This document shows, piece by piece, positions 1-8,868 of a stretch of DNA of 64,000 nt. Location of the stretch: positions 372,001-436,000 of the forward strand of contig NZ_JAULBC010000001.1 of NCBI RefSeq assembly GCF_041060425.1, given 5' to 3'. How positions within the stretch are numbered: the stretch's first letter is position 1; each line of letters starts with the position of its first letter. The translations under genes and the position numbers were made by a program. The notes beneath the pieces are model-generated. The model saw nothing but the letters and a program-made list of their open reading frames with translations. It was not told the origin of the DNA and did no database searches. The DNA is from Danxiaibacter flavus (GTDB lineage: Bacteria; Bacteroidota; Bacteroidia; Chitinophagales; Chitinophagaceae).

Positions 1-31
1 CGAGGCTTTTATGTTGTCGTTTTATAAAGTA

Positions 32-3000
32 TTATCTGGCTATAAGCATGTTTTTGGTTGCTATTAATTTGCCATCAACATATAATGAATAATAATAAGT
101 GCCAGACGCGAGTGTTCTTGTATTTACATTCAAGGACCCCTTTCCGCTTCCGCTTACATTTATGGTCTGCAATACTTTTCCACCCTGTTCTGTAATAACT
201 ATCTGCGCCTTTGTGAAGGCTGTTGGAAGTGTATAGCCAATGGTAGTTGAGTTGTTAAATGGATTAGGAACATTTTGATCAAGAGATGCGCTGCTAACGT
301 TTACACTGGTAGATGAAGGCATTTTTAACATTGCCTCAATTCTGTCAAGTCTCGATTGAATAGCATCATTCTCTTGTTTGAGAGAGAGATTTTCCTGCTT
401 CAGATCCTCATTTTCTTTGTTTAGTTCTTGTACAGCCTTTACCAATGGTACCACAAAATCCGCATAACTTAGTCCGTATAGATCGTTGTCGTTTTGTGGT
501 TTGTATAAGCCACTGAAATCATAGCTGATCTTTTTTGCAGCGGTTTCCACTTCCTGTGCAACAAAGCCTGTATATAGTTTTTTTTCTTTTGCAGCTATAG
601 ATTTATCCTCTACAGTTTTGGCCTGCACAAATCCATCCCCGTCAGCTGATTGATCTTCCGTTCTTCTTTGTGTAGTTCCCATCGCATCATTCATGCCGTG
701 AATGTTATAGTAATAGGTGACCGGACGAAGCTTCAGTATAAATTCAAGTCCCGGCACATTTTCTTTCAAATCCTTTTTATAACGGCCATCAGAATAAATA
801 ACAAAACTGCCTGCTGCTTTAACGGCAGTAACAGATGTATTCCCCAGCATCACCTGGTTGCTGGCGGTGGCTATAGCCAGGTTGCCAAGTGCTGTGGAAT
901 TGGATAAATTATTTTTGCCGTCATCCGCACCATACCCGATAAAAGTATTTGAGCTGCCAATGGTTACAGTGTTGCCGGCGTGGTAGCCTATATAGGTATT
1001 GTTGGGACCAGTACTATTGTTGATGCCTGCTTTTGAGCCAAGTGCAGTGCTATGTCCTCCGCCAGTTAAATTATACAAAGCAGAATCGCCTATTGCTACC
1101 AGGTTGCTGACTCCATTGTTTTTATAGAGGCTCAGAATACCTATGGCTACATTTGAATTTCCATTTTTGTTGTTATACAGTGCAGCAAATCCGCTGGCGG
1201 TATTATAGTTACCTGATTGATTATTTAAAAGAGAATTAACACCAGAGGCTACGTTATCATTTCCGGATGTGTTTTGATAAAGGGAGTAGTCGCCGGTTCC
1301 GGTATTGTTAGATCCGGATAAGTTGTGAAAAAGTGAAGCTCCTCCCAAGGCTGTATTAGTATTGCCGTTTACATTGAGTCGTAAACTCTCATATCCAAGA
1401 GCAGTATTTGCATCGCCTGAAATATTGCTATACAATGAATAGCTGCCTACAGCAGTGTTCCCGCTTTCTGTAATATTGTTGTACATTGCCATATATCCCA
1501 AAGCTGTATTTAAATAACCGGTGGTATTAGAAAATAAAGCTTTTGAACCGATGGCCGTATTGAACTCGCCGCCCCCTGTACTTTGACTATATAAGGCAGA
1601 ATCGCCAATCGCTACAAGGTTGTGACCGTCCACATTTTTAAATAGTGCATTCGTACCAATTGATACATTAGAATATCCTGTAGTGTTTGAAAACGCTGAC
1701 TGATAGCCGTAAGATGTATTGGAACTGCCTGATGTGTTTCTTGATAAAGCAGCAATGCCTGTTGCAGTGTTGTTAGAGCCGGAAGTATTGGAATACAAAA
1801 CAACTCCACCGATACCTACATTATTGCTGCCAGAATTGTTTGTATATAGTGCGTGGCTGCCATAAGCAACATTCTCGTTCCCTGCTACATTAGTATATAA
1901 AGTGTATGATCCTGTTGCCGTATTGTCGTTCCCCGTAGTATTTGAAAACAAGGATTTATGGCCTACCGCAACATTGCCCCCTAAGCCAGCAGACTGGTTA
2001 AACAGTGCGGAGTCTCCTACTGCAACCAAATGAGTTCCGGTTGTATTTAAATTCAACGCGGCCATTCCTAGTGCGACATTGCCGAAGCCGGTTGTATTTG
2101 AATAAAGGGAGGAGGTGCCCATGGCAGTGTTAAACTGCCCGGTGGTGTTCTTGTACATAGCCTGTGCGCCCACTGCAACATTGTAGTTGCTTGTTGTAGC
2201 GTTTGTTAAGGCGCCTGCACCAATTGCTGTATTTGAAAATCCTGAAGTGTTAGATAACAATACGTTGTGCCCAACCGCAGTATTATCATGCCCGTTTGTG
2301 TTGTTATAAAGTGAAAGACTTCCCACGGCAATATTAAATGATCCTGTAATGTTTGCCAGCATTGTGCTGGAGCCAATCGCAACGTTGTACGATCCCGTTG
2401 TGTTAGCATACAGAGCTGCCGATCCCAGGGCTGCATTATTGCTGCCGGTGCTTGTGCTGAACATAGCTCTGTAACCGGATGCGGTATTATTATTACCAGT
2501 GGTGCTACTGAATAAAGATTTCGATCCAACGGCTGTATTGTTACCTGTGCTGCCGTTCTGGTTAAACAATGCTGAATCGCCTATTGCAACGAGATTTCTG
2601 CCCGAGGTATTTTTAAAAAGAGCATTTATGCCAATTGCAATATTTGAATAACCGGTGGTATTTGAATACGCTGATTGCGTGCCTACAGCTACATTGTTAT
2701 TTCCCGTTTTATTATTGTTAAGCGATCTGTATCCGATGCCCGTATTGGCAATGCCCGAAGTATTACTGGTTAACGCATATGTTCCTGCACTGGCGTTATA
2801 AGAACCTGTAGTCAGCGCATGCAGGCCCTGTTGGCCGATTGCGGCATTGTTTGTGCCTGTGAGCGATGTATTCCCTGCATTATTGCCCATAAAAAAATTA
2901 CCTGTGCCTCTTGCATGGATTGTAAGTGTATTTTTGAAATAGATTTGGCTGTCCAGGTAAATTGTCCGCCATCCTTTTGTGTTGCTGCCAATATCTTTAG

Positions 3001-3142
3001 CGTTATCCAGCGAAGGTGTAAGGGATTGGTTTACCGAAGTCGGAGAAATAAGGTTTGATAAGGATGTGTTTGCCTGGGAAAAAGCAAAAAGGGCATTGCA
3101 TAACGGTACAATTGATAACACTGCAGTGCGGAATGTTTTCAT
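32..3142 (-). CDS. T9SS-secreted repetitive surface protein with S74 chaperone domain
   Basis: A 1036-residue protein with an N-terminal signal peptide (MKTFRTAVLSIVPLCNALFA). Residues about 60-770 are many imperfect repeats of 21-25 residues of the form NTAxGxxALxxNTTGxxN, resembling the beta-roll heads of trimeric autotransporter adhesins. Several longer units contain HLVAIGDSALFNQ. Around residue 780 (SDGRYKKDLKENV) begins an intramolecular chaperone domain of the peptidase S74/tail-fibre type, which in phage tailspikes trimerises and then cleaves itself off. It is followed by a coiled coil (about 900-940, ELNKENEDLKQENLSLKQEN) and a C-terminal T9SS type A sorting domain (NVPNPFNNSTTIGYTLP to the end). 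The architecture is directly visible. A role as an exposed trimeric adhesin or fibre is inference. No obvious operon partner. Confidence 0.85.
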   Translation of the reverse strand: MKTFRTAVLSIVPLCNALFAFSQANTSLSNLISPTSVNQSLTPSLDNAKDIGSNTKGWRTIYLDSQIYFKNTLTIHARGTGNFFMGNNAGNTSLTGTNNAAIGQQGLHALTTGSYNASAGTYALTSNTSGIANTGIGYRSLNNNKTGNNNVAVGTQSAYSNTTGYSNIAIGINALFKNTSGRNLVAIGDSALFNQNGSTGNNTAVGSKSLFSSTTGNNNTASGYRAMFSTSTGSNNAALGSAALYANTTGSYNVAIGSSTMLANITGSFNIAVGSLSLYNNTNGHDNTAVGHNVLLSNTSGFSNTAIGAGALTNATTSNYNVAVGAQAMYKNTTGQFNTAMGTSSLYSNTTGFGNVALGMAALNLNTTGTHLVAVGDSALFNQSAGLGGNVAVGHKSLFSNTTGNDNTATGSYTLYTNVAGNENVAYGSHALYTNNSGSNNVGIGGVVLYSNTSGSNNTATGIAALSRNTSGSSNTSYGYQSAFSNTTGYSNVSIGTNALFKNVDGHNLVAIGDSALYSQSTGGGEFNTAIGSKALFSNTTGYLNTALGYMAMYNNITESGNTAVGSYSLYSNISGDANTALGYESLRLNVNGNTNTALGGASLFHNLSGSNNTGTGDYSLYQNTSGNDNVASGVNSLLNNQSGNYNTASGFAALYNNKNGNSNVAIGILSLYKNNGVSNLVAIGDSALYNLTGGGHSTALGSKAGINNSTGPNNTYIGYHAGNTVTIGSSNTFIGYGADDGKNNLSNSTALGNLAIATASNQVMLGNTSVTAVKAAGSFVIYSDGRYKKDLKENVPGLEFILKLRPVTYYYNIHGMNDAMGTTQRRTEDQSADGDGFVQAKTVEDKSIAAKEKKLYTGFVAQEVETAAKKISYDFSGLYKPQNDNDLYGLSYADFVVPLVKAVQELNKENEDLKQENLSLKQENDAIQSRLDRIEAMLKMPSSTSVNVSSASLDQNVPNPFNNSTTIGYTLPTAFTKAQIVITEQGGKVLQTINVSGSGKGSLNVNTRTLASGTYYYSLYVDGKLIATKNMLIAR

Positions 3143-3390
3143 ACAAATGAATTTAGAGTTATAAAAAAATGACAGAAAACCGGATGCAGATATTGTGGAG
3201 GTTGGAACAAAATAAATAATGTGCCTTATAAATGCAAGAGTGCTAATGAAAAATGGCTTTCAAAGGCTAAAATAGGACAGCAGCTTCGCAGGGAGGCGCA
3301 GGCTTCGGACAGTCAGGCCTTGTTACGAAAATGACACAGCTTTCATAATAAGAATTTCGGTACATTCGTGTAATTTTAATATGTCTGAAC

Positions 3391-4692
3391 ATGCGAACAA
3401 AGTTTATTCTATTATCTATTTTGATGTTTGCTTTCTCTGCATCTCTTGTTGCTCAAAACAAGAAAGAGCTTGCCAAAAAAATATTATCTGATAAGAAAAT
3501 GGATACCGTTTATGCAATGGCTGAAAAGCTATTGGCTAAAGGGTTTAATGCGGGCGACGGATATCCGCAGGTTTGGATCCGGGACATGAATACGTTTATT
3601 GAAACATCATGTAAAGTGTACAATACCGATACTATTCGCAAAAATTTGCTGACGTTTTATCGTTTGCAGCAACCGAACGGAGAAATTGTTGATGGGTATG
3701 TGTTGAAAGGACATGTTACGTGGAATGATCCCAATATATACACAAGTGATCTCGACCCCGGGCACGTAGGATTTAAAAATACGGTTGAGACGGATCAGGA
3801 AACATCGTTGATACAGGCTATTGCCAAATACATACGTGTAACGGGAGATGCTTCAATTTTAAACGAAAAGATCGGTGGAAAAACTGTGTTGGAAAGGATG
3901 GCTTTTTCTATTGATTATTTATTAAAGAACAGGTATTCTGAAAAATATCAATTGTTAACCGGGGCAACCACACAGGATTGGGGTGACGTGCAAATTGAAG
4001 GAGGTGCTGTTGTGGATGTAGACGAAAATACGCACTGGGCAATTGACGTGTATGATAATGCAATGTTTGTAATTGCGCTAAATGATATGATTGGCTTTAC
4101 AAAACTAACTGCCGGCAAGCAAAAATGGATGAATCTGAAGCAGTTAACTTCCACTAACATTCGCAAATATTTGTGGGATGAAAAGAATCACAAATTTATT
4201 CCGCACCTGTATGTTAATGGTTCTCCCTTTCCTGCTGATTTTGACGAGAACAAAATGCATTATCACGGCGGAACAGCAGTGGCTATTGAAGCTGGCCTTC
4301 TGTCAAAAGAAGAAATCGCGTTGGTAAACAAACAGATGTTAAAAAATGTAGCGTTGTCTGGTGCGCCTTCCATCGGGCTGACTATTTATCCGCCTTATCC
4401 TGAAGGGATCTACAAAAACTCCAATGCATCCAAACTGTATGTTTATCAAAATGGCGGCGACTGGCATTGGTTTGGCGGAAGAATGATACAACAATTAGTT
4501 GCCAACGGTTTTCCGCAGGAAGCATATGATGAAATTCAGCCAATGCTCAGTATCGTGCTCAAACACAGTAAGTTTTATGAGTGGTATGGTGTGCATGGAG
4601 AGCCAAGCGGTAGTGGTGATTTTAAGGGAAGTGCAGGGGTGTTGTCTACAGCTATTGTAATGCTTCGTGACTGGGCACAGAAAAATAAATAA
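3391..4692 (+). CDS. Secreted six-hairpin (alpha/alpha) glycosidase-like protein
   Basis: A 433-residue protein with a signal peptide (MRTKFILLSILMFAFSASLVAQ). It resembles (alpha/alpha)6-barrel glycosidases: WIRDMNTFIE near residue 65, VTWNDPN, an ENTHWAIDVYDNAMFV segment and a late GGDWHWFGGRM motif, all rich in Trp, Asp and Glu as in GH63/GH125-like and other six-hairpin families. I cannot fix the GH family, the catalytic pair or the substrate from sequence alone. It is likely periplasmic or surface-exposed. It is monocistronic: the gene before it is divergent, and a terminator hairpin follows at 4715-4744. Confidence 0.7.
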   Translation: MRTKFILLSILMFAFSASLVAQNKKELAKKILSDKKMDTVYAMAEKLLAKGFNAGDGYPQVWIRDMNTFIETSCKVYNTDTIRKNLLTFYRLQQPNGEIVDGYVLKGHVTWNDPNIYTSDLDPGHVGFKNTVETDQETSLIQAIAKYIRVTGDASILNEKIGGKTVLERMAFSIDYLLKNRYSEKYQLLTGATTQDWGDVQIEGGAVVDVDENTHWAIDVYDNAMFVIALNDMIGFTKLTAGKQKWMNLKQLTSTNIRKYLWDEKNHKFIPHLYVNGSPFPADFDENKMHYHGGTAVAIEAGLLSKEEIALVNKQMLKNVALSGAPSIGLTIYPPYPEGIYKNSNASKLYVYQNGGDWHWFGGRMIQQLVANGFPQEAYDEIQPMLSIVLKHSKFYEWYGVHGEPSGSGDFKGSAGVLSTAIVMLRDWAQKNK

Positions 4693-4714
4693 AGCCTGGT
4701 TTTAGATAATGTAT

Positions 4715-4744
4715 GCCGGAACTGTATTGGTCCGGCTTTTTTTA
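4715..4744 (+). terminator. Rho-independent terminator of the six-hairpin glycosidase gene
   Basis: A GCCGGA/TCCGGC stem with a 10-nt loop is followed by eight T residues, 22 bp after the stop codon. Confidence 0.8.
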
Positions 4745-4827
4745 TTTGGGGTGCTTCCGGTCGAATCTTTAATTATTAAATAAACTACGCATTTGAAAAC
4801 TGGTATAATTGATGCTTTATTGATTAT

Positions 4828-6534
4828 ATGAGATATTTTGTACTCGCAACCGATTATGATGGTACCATTGCTCACAATAGCACTGTTCCTAAAGAAATTG
4901 TAGAGTCACTCAAAACATTAAAGGCAAGCGGCAGGACCATCATTTTAGTCACCGGCCGTGAGCTGGATGAGCTAAAAGACATTTTCTCCGATCACAATAT
5001 TTTTGACAGGATAGTGGCCGAAAATGGCGCACTCGTTTATAATCCTGCAACACTGGAGGAGACCCTGCTGGGAGATGCTCCGCCGAAAGAGTTTGTAGAA
5101 GAACTTAAAAGGCGTGGTGTGCATCCGGTTTCAGCAGGCAGGGTAATTGTTGCTACCTGGGAGCCGCATCAAAATACTGTGCTGGAAGTCATTAAGCAGT
5201 TTGGCATTGAACGTCAGATTATTTTTAATAAAGGCGCAGTAATGATTTTGCCTCCCGGTATTAATAAGGCAAAAGGACTTAAAGCAGCGCTTATTGCTTT
5301 AAAATTTTCTTTTCACAATGTTGTAGCTGTAGGGGACGCTGAAAATGACAGCGCAATGTTGCAGGCGGCGGAATGTGCAGTCAGCGTATCGAACGCGTTG
5401 CCTGCGTTGAAAGATATGAGTGACCTGGTAACGGTTGCTGATCATGGTTATGGCGTTAAAGAATTAATTGAACAGATACGGAACGATGATCTGGCATCAC
5501 TGGATGAAAAAATGCAAAGGCATTATCTTGAAATAGGTAGCCGCTTTGACAATGCGCCTTTTATGGTAAGTCCCTACGGTACCGGAATTGTAGTTGCGGG
5601 TAGCAGCGGGGGAGGAAAAACAACTTTGACCGCAGCGTTTATGGAATCATTAACTGCATCAGGATACCAATATTGCCTGATAGATCCGGAAGGAGATTAC
5701 CTGGAGATGAAAGGCGCTGTTGCAGTCGGTGATGCTACGCAACCGCCGGCTATTGAGCCTTTGATGCAATTGCTTGAACAGCCACAACAAAGCGTGGTAG
5801 CGTGTACGCTGGCGCTTTCAATGAACGAAAAGCCGGTTTTTTTACAGCAACTCCTGGCTGAGATACTTAAACTAAGGCAAGATAAAGGTCGCCCACATTG
5901 GTTAATATTAGATGAAGCGCATCATCTTGCGCCGGTAGCCGCAGATGTGGATACATTTTCTTCCTTGTCCGTTTTTTCCAATTTTATGGCCATTACTACA
6001 AAACCTGAATTACTTCATAAACCATTATTGGAAAGGACAAATACTGTTATTGCAGTAGGTGAAGATCCGGAGCAGACAATCGATACTTATGCTGAAATAA
6101 TTGGCGTTGAGAAACCTATAGTTAATAATGCGAAGTTGCAAAAAGGGGAAGTGCTCGTATGGCAAAGGGAATCAGGGGAAGTGCCTTTTCTCGTCAGGAC
6201 AAAGGCTCCTCAACAGGTTTTGCAAAGACATAAGAGGAAGTACGCCACCGGGGATATGGCGGAAAATAGTTTTTATTTTACCGGTCCTGAAAATAAACTC
6301 AAGCTTAAAGCCAACAATCTTCAGACTTTTATGCAGTTGGCAGAAGGTGTGGATGATGACACCTGGTTGTTCCATTTGCGGAATCATGATTATTCAAAGT
6401 GGATGAGTGATAAAGTGAATGACAATGCATTGGCCGAACAGGTAGAGCGGGTTGAAAACATGGAGCCGGACGCATTGGCTTCCCGCGAATCTATTTCAAA
6501 GTTGATACAGTTACATTATACCGGCCAGGGTTAA
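4828..6534 (+). CDS. HAD-IIB phosphatase fused to HerA/DUF87-like P-loop ATPase
   Basis: A 568-residue two-domain protein. Residues 1-215 form a Cof-type HAD phosphatase: DYDGT (nucleophile D9, D11), TGRELDEL (motif II) and GDAENDSAM near 169 (motif IV). Residues about 240-480 form an ATPase with Walker A GSSGGGKTT (about 258-266) and Walker B LILDEAHHLAP (about 357-367), resembling HerA/DUF87 NTPases. The last 90 residues (DDTWLFHLRNHDYSKW and onward) are a C-terminal extension I do not recognise. Known HAD-IIB enzymes dephosphorylate sugar phosphates; HerA-like ATPases are motors or switches. What the fusion does is unknown. The nitrilase-family gene follows immediately and may be functionally linked. 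Confidence 0.8.
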   Translation: MRYFVLATDYDGTIAHNSTVPKEIVESLKTLKASGRTIILVTGRELDELKDIFSDHNIFDRIVAENGALVYNPATLEETLLGDAPPKEFVEELKRRGVHPVSAGRVIVATWEPHQNTVLEVIKQFGIERQIIFNKGAVMILPPGINKAKGLKAALIALKFSFHNVVAVGDAENDSAMLQAAECAVSVSNALPALKDMSDLVTVADHGYGVKELIEQIRNDDLASLDEKMQRHYLEIGSRFDNAPFMVSPYGTGIVVAGSSGGGKTTLTAAFMESLTASGYQYCLIDPEGDYLEMKGAVAVGDATQPPAIEPLMQLLEQPQQSVVACTLALSMNEKPVFLQQLLAEILKLRQDKGRPHWLILDEAHHLAPVAADVDTFSSLSVFSNFMAITTKPELLHKPLLERTNTVIAVGEDPEQTIDTYAEIIGVEKPIVNNAKLQKGEVLVWQRESGEVPFLVRTKAPQQVLQRHKRKYATGDMAENSFYFTGPENKLKLKANNLQTFMQLAEGVDDDTWLFHLRNHDYSKWMSDKVNDNALAEQVERVENMEPDALASRESISKLIQLHYTGQG

Positions 6535-6536
6535 GT

Positions 6537-6564
6537 TTGATGAGCTTGTGTAGTTGTATATTTG
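6537..6564 (+). promoter_or_regulatory. Bacteroidota-type promoter for the carbon-nitrogen hydrolase
   Basis: TTTG ending at 6539, a 17-bp spacer, then TATATTTG at 6557-6564, which matches the TAnnTTTG -7 consensus. The ATG used here lies 18 bp further on (6582). This is why I prefer 6582 to the in-frame TTG at 6537. Confidence 0.5.
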
Positions 6565-6581
6565 GAAAAACGAATATCGAT

Positions 6582-7526
6582 ATGCAGCCTGTAAAAATCG
6601 CTACTGCGCAGTTTGAAAATAGAAGTGGTGACAAATCCTATAATCTCTCTGTAATTGAAAAATTAGCCGCACAGGCTTCCAGTGCCGGTGCTGACGTTAT
6701 TGCTTTTCATGAATGCTCTGTAACGGGCTATACTTTTGCACGCAATCTTTCGAAAGATCAAATGCTTGATCTTGCAGAATTCATTCCCGGTGGTAACACA
6801 GTGAGAAAACTAACGGAGATCGCATCTGCGAACAATATTGTTGTCCTGGCCGGTTTGTTCGAAAAAGATGATGCAGATAAATTGTATAAGGCGTATGTAT
6901 GTGTTGATAAAAATGGCCTGGTTGCAAAATATCGCAAGTTGCATCCTTTTATAAATCCGCACCTTACTCCCGGGGATCAGTATGTAGTTTTTGATTTGCT
7001 TGGTTGGAAGTGTGGTATCCTGATTTGTTATGATAACAACATCATCGAAAATGTGCGTGCGACAAAGCTGCTCGGAGCAGATATTATTTTTATGCCGCAT
7101 GTAACCATGTGCACGCCTTCTACAAGACCAGGTGCAGGCTTTGTTGATCCGCAGTTATGGTATAACAGGGAAAATGATCCTACCTCTCTCAGACAGGAAT
7201 TTGACGGATTAAAAGGAAGAAGCTGGCTGATGAAATGGCTGCCGGCAAGAGCTTATGATAACGCGATTTACGCAATCTTTTCTAATCCAATCGGGATGGA
7301 TGATGATCAGCTGAAAAACGGGTGCTCGATGATCCTGGATCCTTATGGAGACATTATTGCTGAATGCAGAAGTTTTAATGATGAGTTTGTGATTGCCACA
7401 CTAACTCCTGATAAATTGACTCGGGCCGGTGGACACCGCTATATTAAGGCCAGAAGGCCGGATCTGTATAAAGATATCATTGGTCAGGATAACGTGCCGG
7501 AGCAAAAGGTTGTGTGGATGAATTAA
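6582..7526 (+). CDS. Carbon-nitrogen hydrolase (nitrilase superfamily)
   Basis: A 314-residue protein from the chosen ATG (MQPVKIATAQFE). The nitrilase-superfamily triad is visible: Glu in FHECSVTGY (about residue 43), Lys in KYRKLHPF (about 118) and Cys in GILICYDNN (about 150). Enzymes of this fold hydrolyse amides, N-carbamoyl compounds or nitriles; the substrate cannot be read here. The domain fills the protein and no signal peptide is present, so it is cytoplasmic. An upstream TTG would add 15 unconserved-looking residues and overlap the promoter. It sits directly behind the HAD-ATPase fusion and ends before two strong hairpins. Confidence 0.85.
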   Translation: MQPVKIATAQFENRSGDKSYNLSVIEKLAAQASSAGADVIAFHECSVTGYTFARNLSKDQMLDLAEFIPGGNTVRKLTEIASANNIVVLAGLFEKDDADKLYKAYVCVDKNGLVAKYRKLHPFINPHLTPGDQYVVFDLLGWKCGILICYDNNIIENVRATKLLGADIIFMPHVTMCTPSTRPGAGFVDPQLWYNRENDPTSLRQEFDGLKGRSWLMKWLPARAYDNAIYAIFSNPIGMDDDQLKNGCSMILDPYGDIIAECRSFNDEFVIATLTPDKLTRAGGHRYIKARRPDLYKDIIGQDNVPEQKVVWMN

Positions 7527-7541
7527 GAGCTGGTTGCAGCC

Positions 7542-7585
7542 GTTTAAAACTGTCCTACACTTAAAAGTGCAGGACAGTTTTAAAC
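7542..7585. terminator. Bidirectional terminator hairpin 1
   Basis: A perfect 15-bp stem (7542-7556 with 7571-7585), extended by CACTT/AAGTG, lies between the convergent nitrilase and Fic genes. It is A/T-flanked on both sides, so it can terminate either strand. Confidence 0.75.
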
Positions 7586-7613
7586 AGCCAATTAAGGGCT
7601 GACTGTAACGCGT

Positions 7614-7648
7614 AATTTGTCCTGCACTTTCAAGGTGTAGGACAAATT
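7614..7648. terminator. Bidirectional terminator hairpin 2
   Basis: A perfect 10-bp AATTTGTCCT/AGGACAAATT stem. Its arms are related to those of hairpin 1 (TGTCCTGCACTT versus TGTCCTACACTT), suggesting duplication. It lies 16 bp before the Fic stop codon. Confidence 0.65.
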
Positions 7649-7664
7649 ATGACGTATAGCAAAA

Positions 7665-8768
7665 TCATATGTTCAACGAATAATTTGTGCTTCGGCCGCC
7701 ACCTTCAACACGCAATGCCTTGGTTTCAAGAAGCAATTGCAAGTCTCTTGTGGCTGTAGCTTTGGACGATTTTGTGATCGACATATATTTTTTTGCAGTC
7801 ATTCCTCCCTTAAAACCTTCAGGGCCTGCATCAAGCATTTTATTGATCACTTTGAGCTGGCGTTCATTCAATACCTCCTTATGTCTGTCGAAAAATCTTG
7901 ATTTTGTAAGAGTGAACTCAATTAATTGCTTAGTTTCTCTTTGAGCGCTCAGTAAAGTTTTAGTGAAATATTTTATCCAATTAGTGATATCCGTACTTTT
8001 TTGGGCTTCTTTCAAAGCATTATAATAGCATTTTTTGTCGGCCTCAATTGTTCGCGAAAGGCTTAATACTACCGGCCGGCCAATAGTTTGGGATAGCGCT
8101 TTTTCTGTTATTGCACGACCTATTCTTCCATTTCCATCTTCAAATGGATGGATGGATTCAAAGTATAAGTGAGCAATGGCTGATCGAACAGGCGCCTTTT
8201 TTATTTCTTTTATACTTCCGGGAGCAGTTTCGTTAAACCACTGGATAAATTGTTTCATCTCAGAAGCAACTGCGGTAGAAGGCGGTGCTTCAAAATGGAT
8301 CGTTTCTTTTCCTATTGGTCCCGAAATAACCTGCATGGCGGATCTGCCTTTGCGCCAGGCTCCGGACGTAATGCCAGGGCTGCCTTTCATTAACAACGTG
8401 TGCCACTCAAATAGTTTTTCCCCTGATAAAGTTTCGGCATACGTTTCTCTTATGTTTACCATGAGTTCGCCGGCGCCTTTTGCTTTAACATCTTTGATGA
8501 TGTGAGATGCTTTGTGAATGCCAAGTCTGTTTTTTATTGATGAAACCACATCCTGTCTGCTAAGATTCTCTCCTTCGATCTCTGATGTTTTAATGGCTTC
8601 AGTAACCATGATATTTATGATTGTCGCTATTTGTAAGTCTATGGGGATAGCCTGTAGTAAGCCCGAAACAAGCCCGGTTTCCCCGGCAAATGCGAAAAGA
8701 TCATCTTCAATTTCTGTAAGATTAAAATTAAAATCAGGCCAATTGGGAAGTTGCCAATTATATTTCAT
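7665..8768 (-). CDS. Fic family AMP-transferase (DUF4172-Fic-HTH)
   Basis: A 367-residue protein from the ATG at 8768 (MKYNWQLPNWPDF, the typical start of DUF4172-Fic proteins); the longer open frame upstream runs through the operator DNA and is rejected. The Fic motif HPFEDGNGRIGR (about residues 205-216) is intact, so adenylylation or a similar nucleotidyl transfer to a protein is expected. An N-terminal TSEIEG matches the (S/T)xxxE(G/N) inhibitory helix of self-restrained Fic proteins. The C-terminal 80 residues look like a winged helix, including MTAKKYMSITKSSKATATRD, so the protein may bind DNA. Autoregulation through the TGAGCCGA dyads at its promoter is inferred. It lies downstream of the HipA-like/DUF3037 pair. 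Confidence 0.9.
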   Translation of the reverse strand: MKYNWQLPNWPDFNFNLTEIEDDLFAFAGETGLVSGLLQAIPIDLQIATIINIMVTEAIKTSEIEGENLSRQDVVSSIKNRLGIHKASHIIKDVKAKGAGELMVNIRETYAETLSGEKLFEWHTLLMKGSPGITSGAWRKGRSAMQVISGPIGKETIHFEAPPSTAVASEMKQFIQWFNETAPGSIKEIKKAPVRSAIAHLYFESIHPFEDGNGRIGRAITEKALSQTIGRPVVLSLSRTIEADKKCYYNALKEAQKSTDITNWIKYFTKTLLSAQRETKQLIEFTLTKSRFFDRHKEVLNERQLKVINKMLDAGPEGFKGGMTAKKYMSITKSSKATATRDLQLLLETKALRVEGGGRSTNYSLNI

Positions 8769-8840
8769 GAGCCGATTATTTAACTTATTCGGCTCAAATA
8801 TAACAAAAAATGAGCCGATTAGTATTGCTAATCGGCTCAT
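8768..8840 (-). promoter_or_regulatory. Fic promoter with two TGAGCCGA dyads
   Basis: Dyad 1 is TGAGCCGA (8768-8775) with TCGGCTCA (8789-8796). Dyad 2 is a perfect 13-bp inverted repeat (8810-8822 and 8828-8840, 5-nt spacer) with the same core. Between them, on the minus strand, lies TATATTTG (8795-8802), a consensus -7 element. Dyad 1 therefore covers the end of the -7 box, the start site and the edge of the ATG, and dyad 2 covers the upstream side. This is the layout expected for repression, probably by the Fic protein's own HTH domain. Confidence 0.7.
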
Positions 8841-8868
8841 ACAATTATTATCAAAATCCCGCGGCTGA

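Noticed and set aside
650..907. Small plus-strand frames opposite the repetitive surface protein
   Set aside because: These are shadows of the repeats in the other strand; no start signals or protein-like composition.
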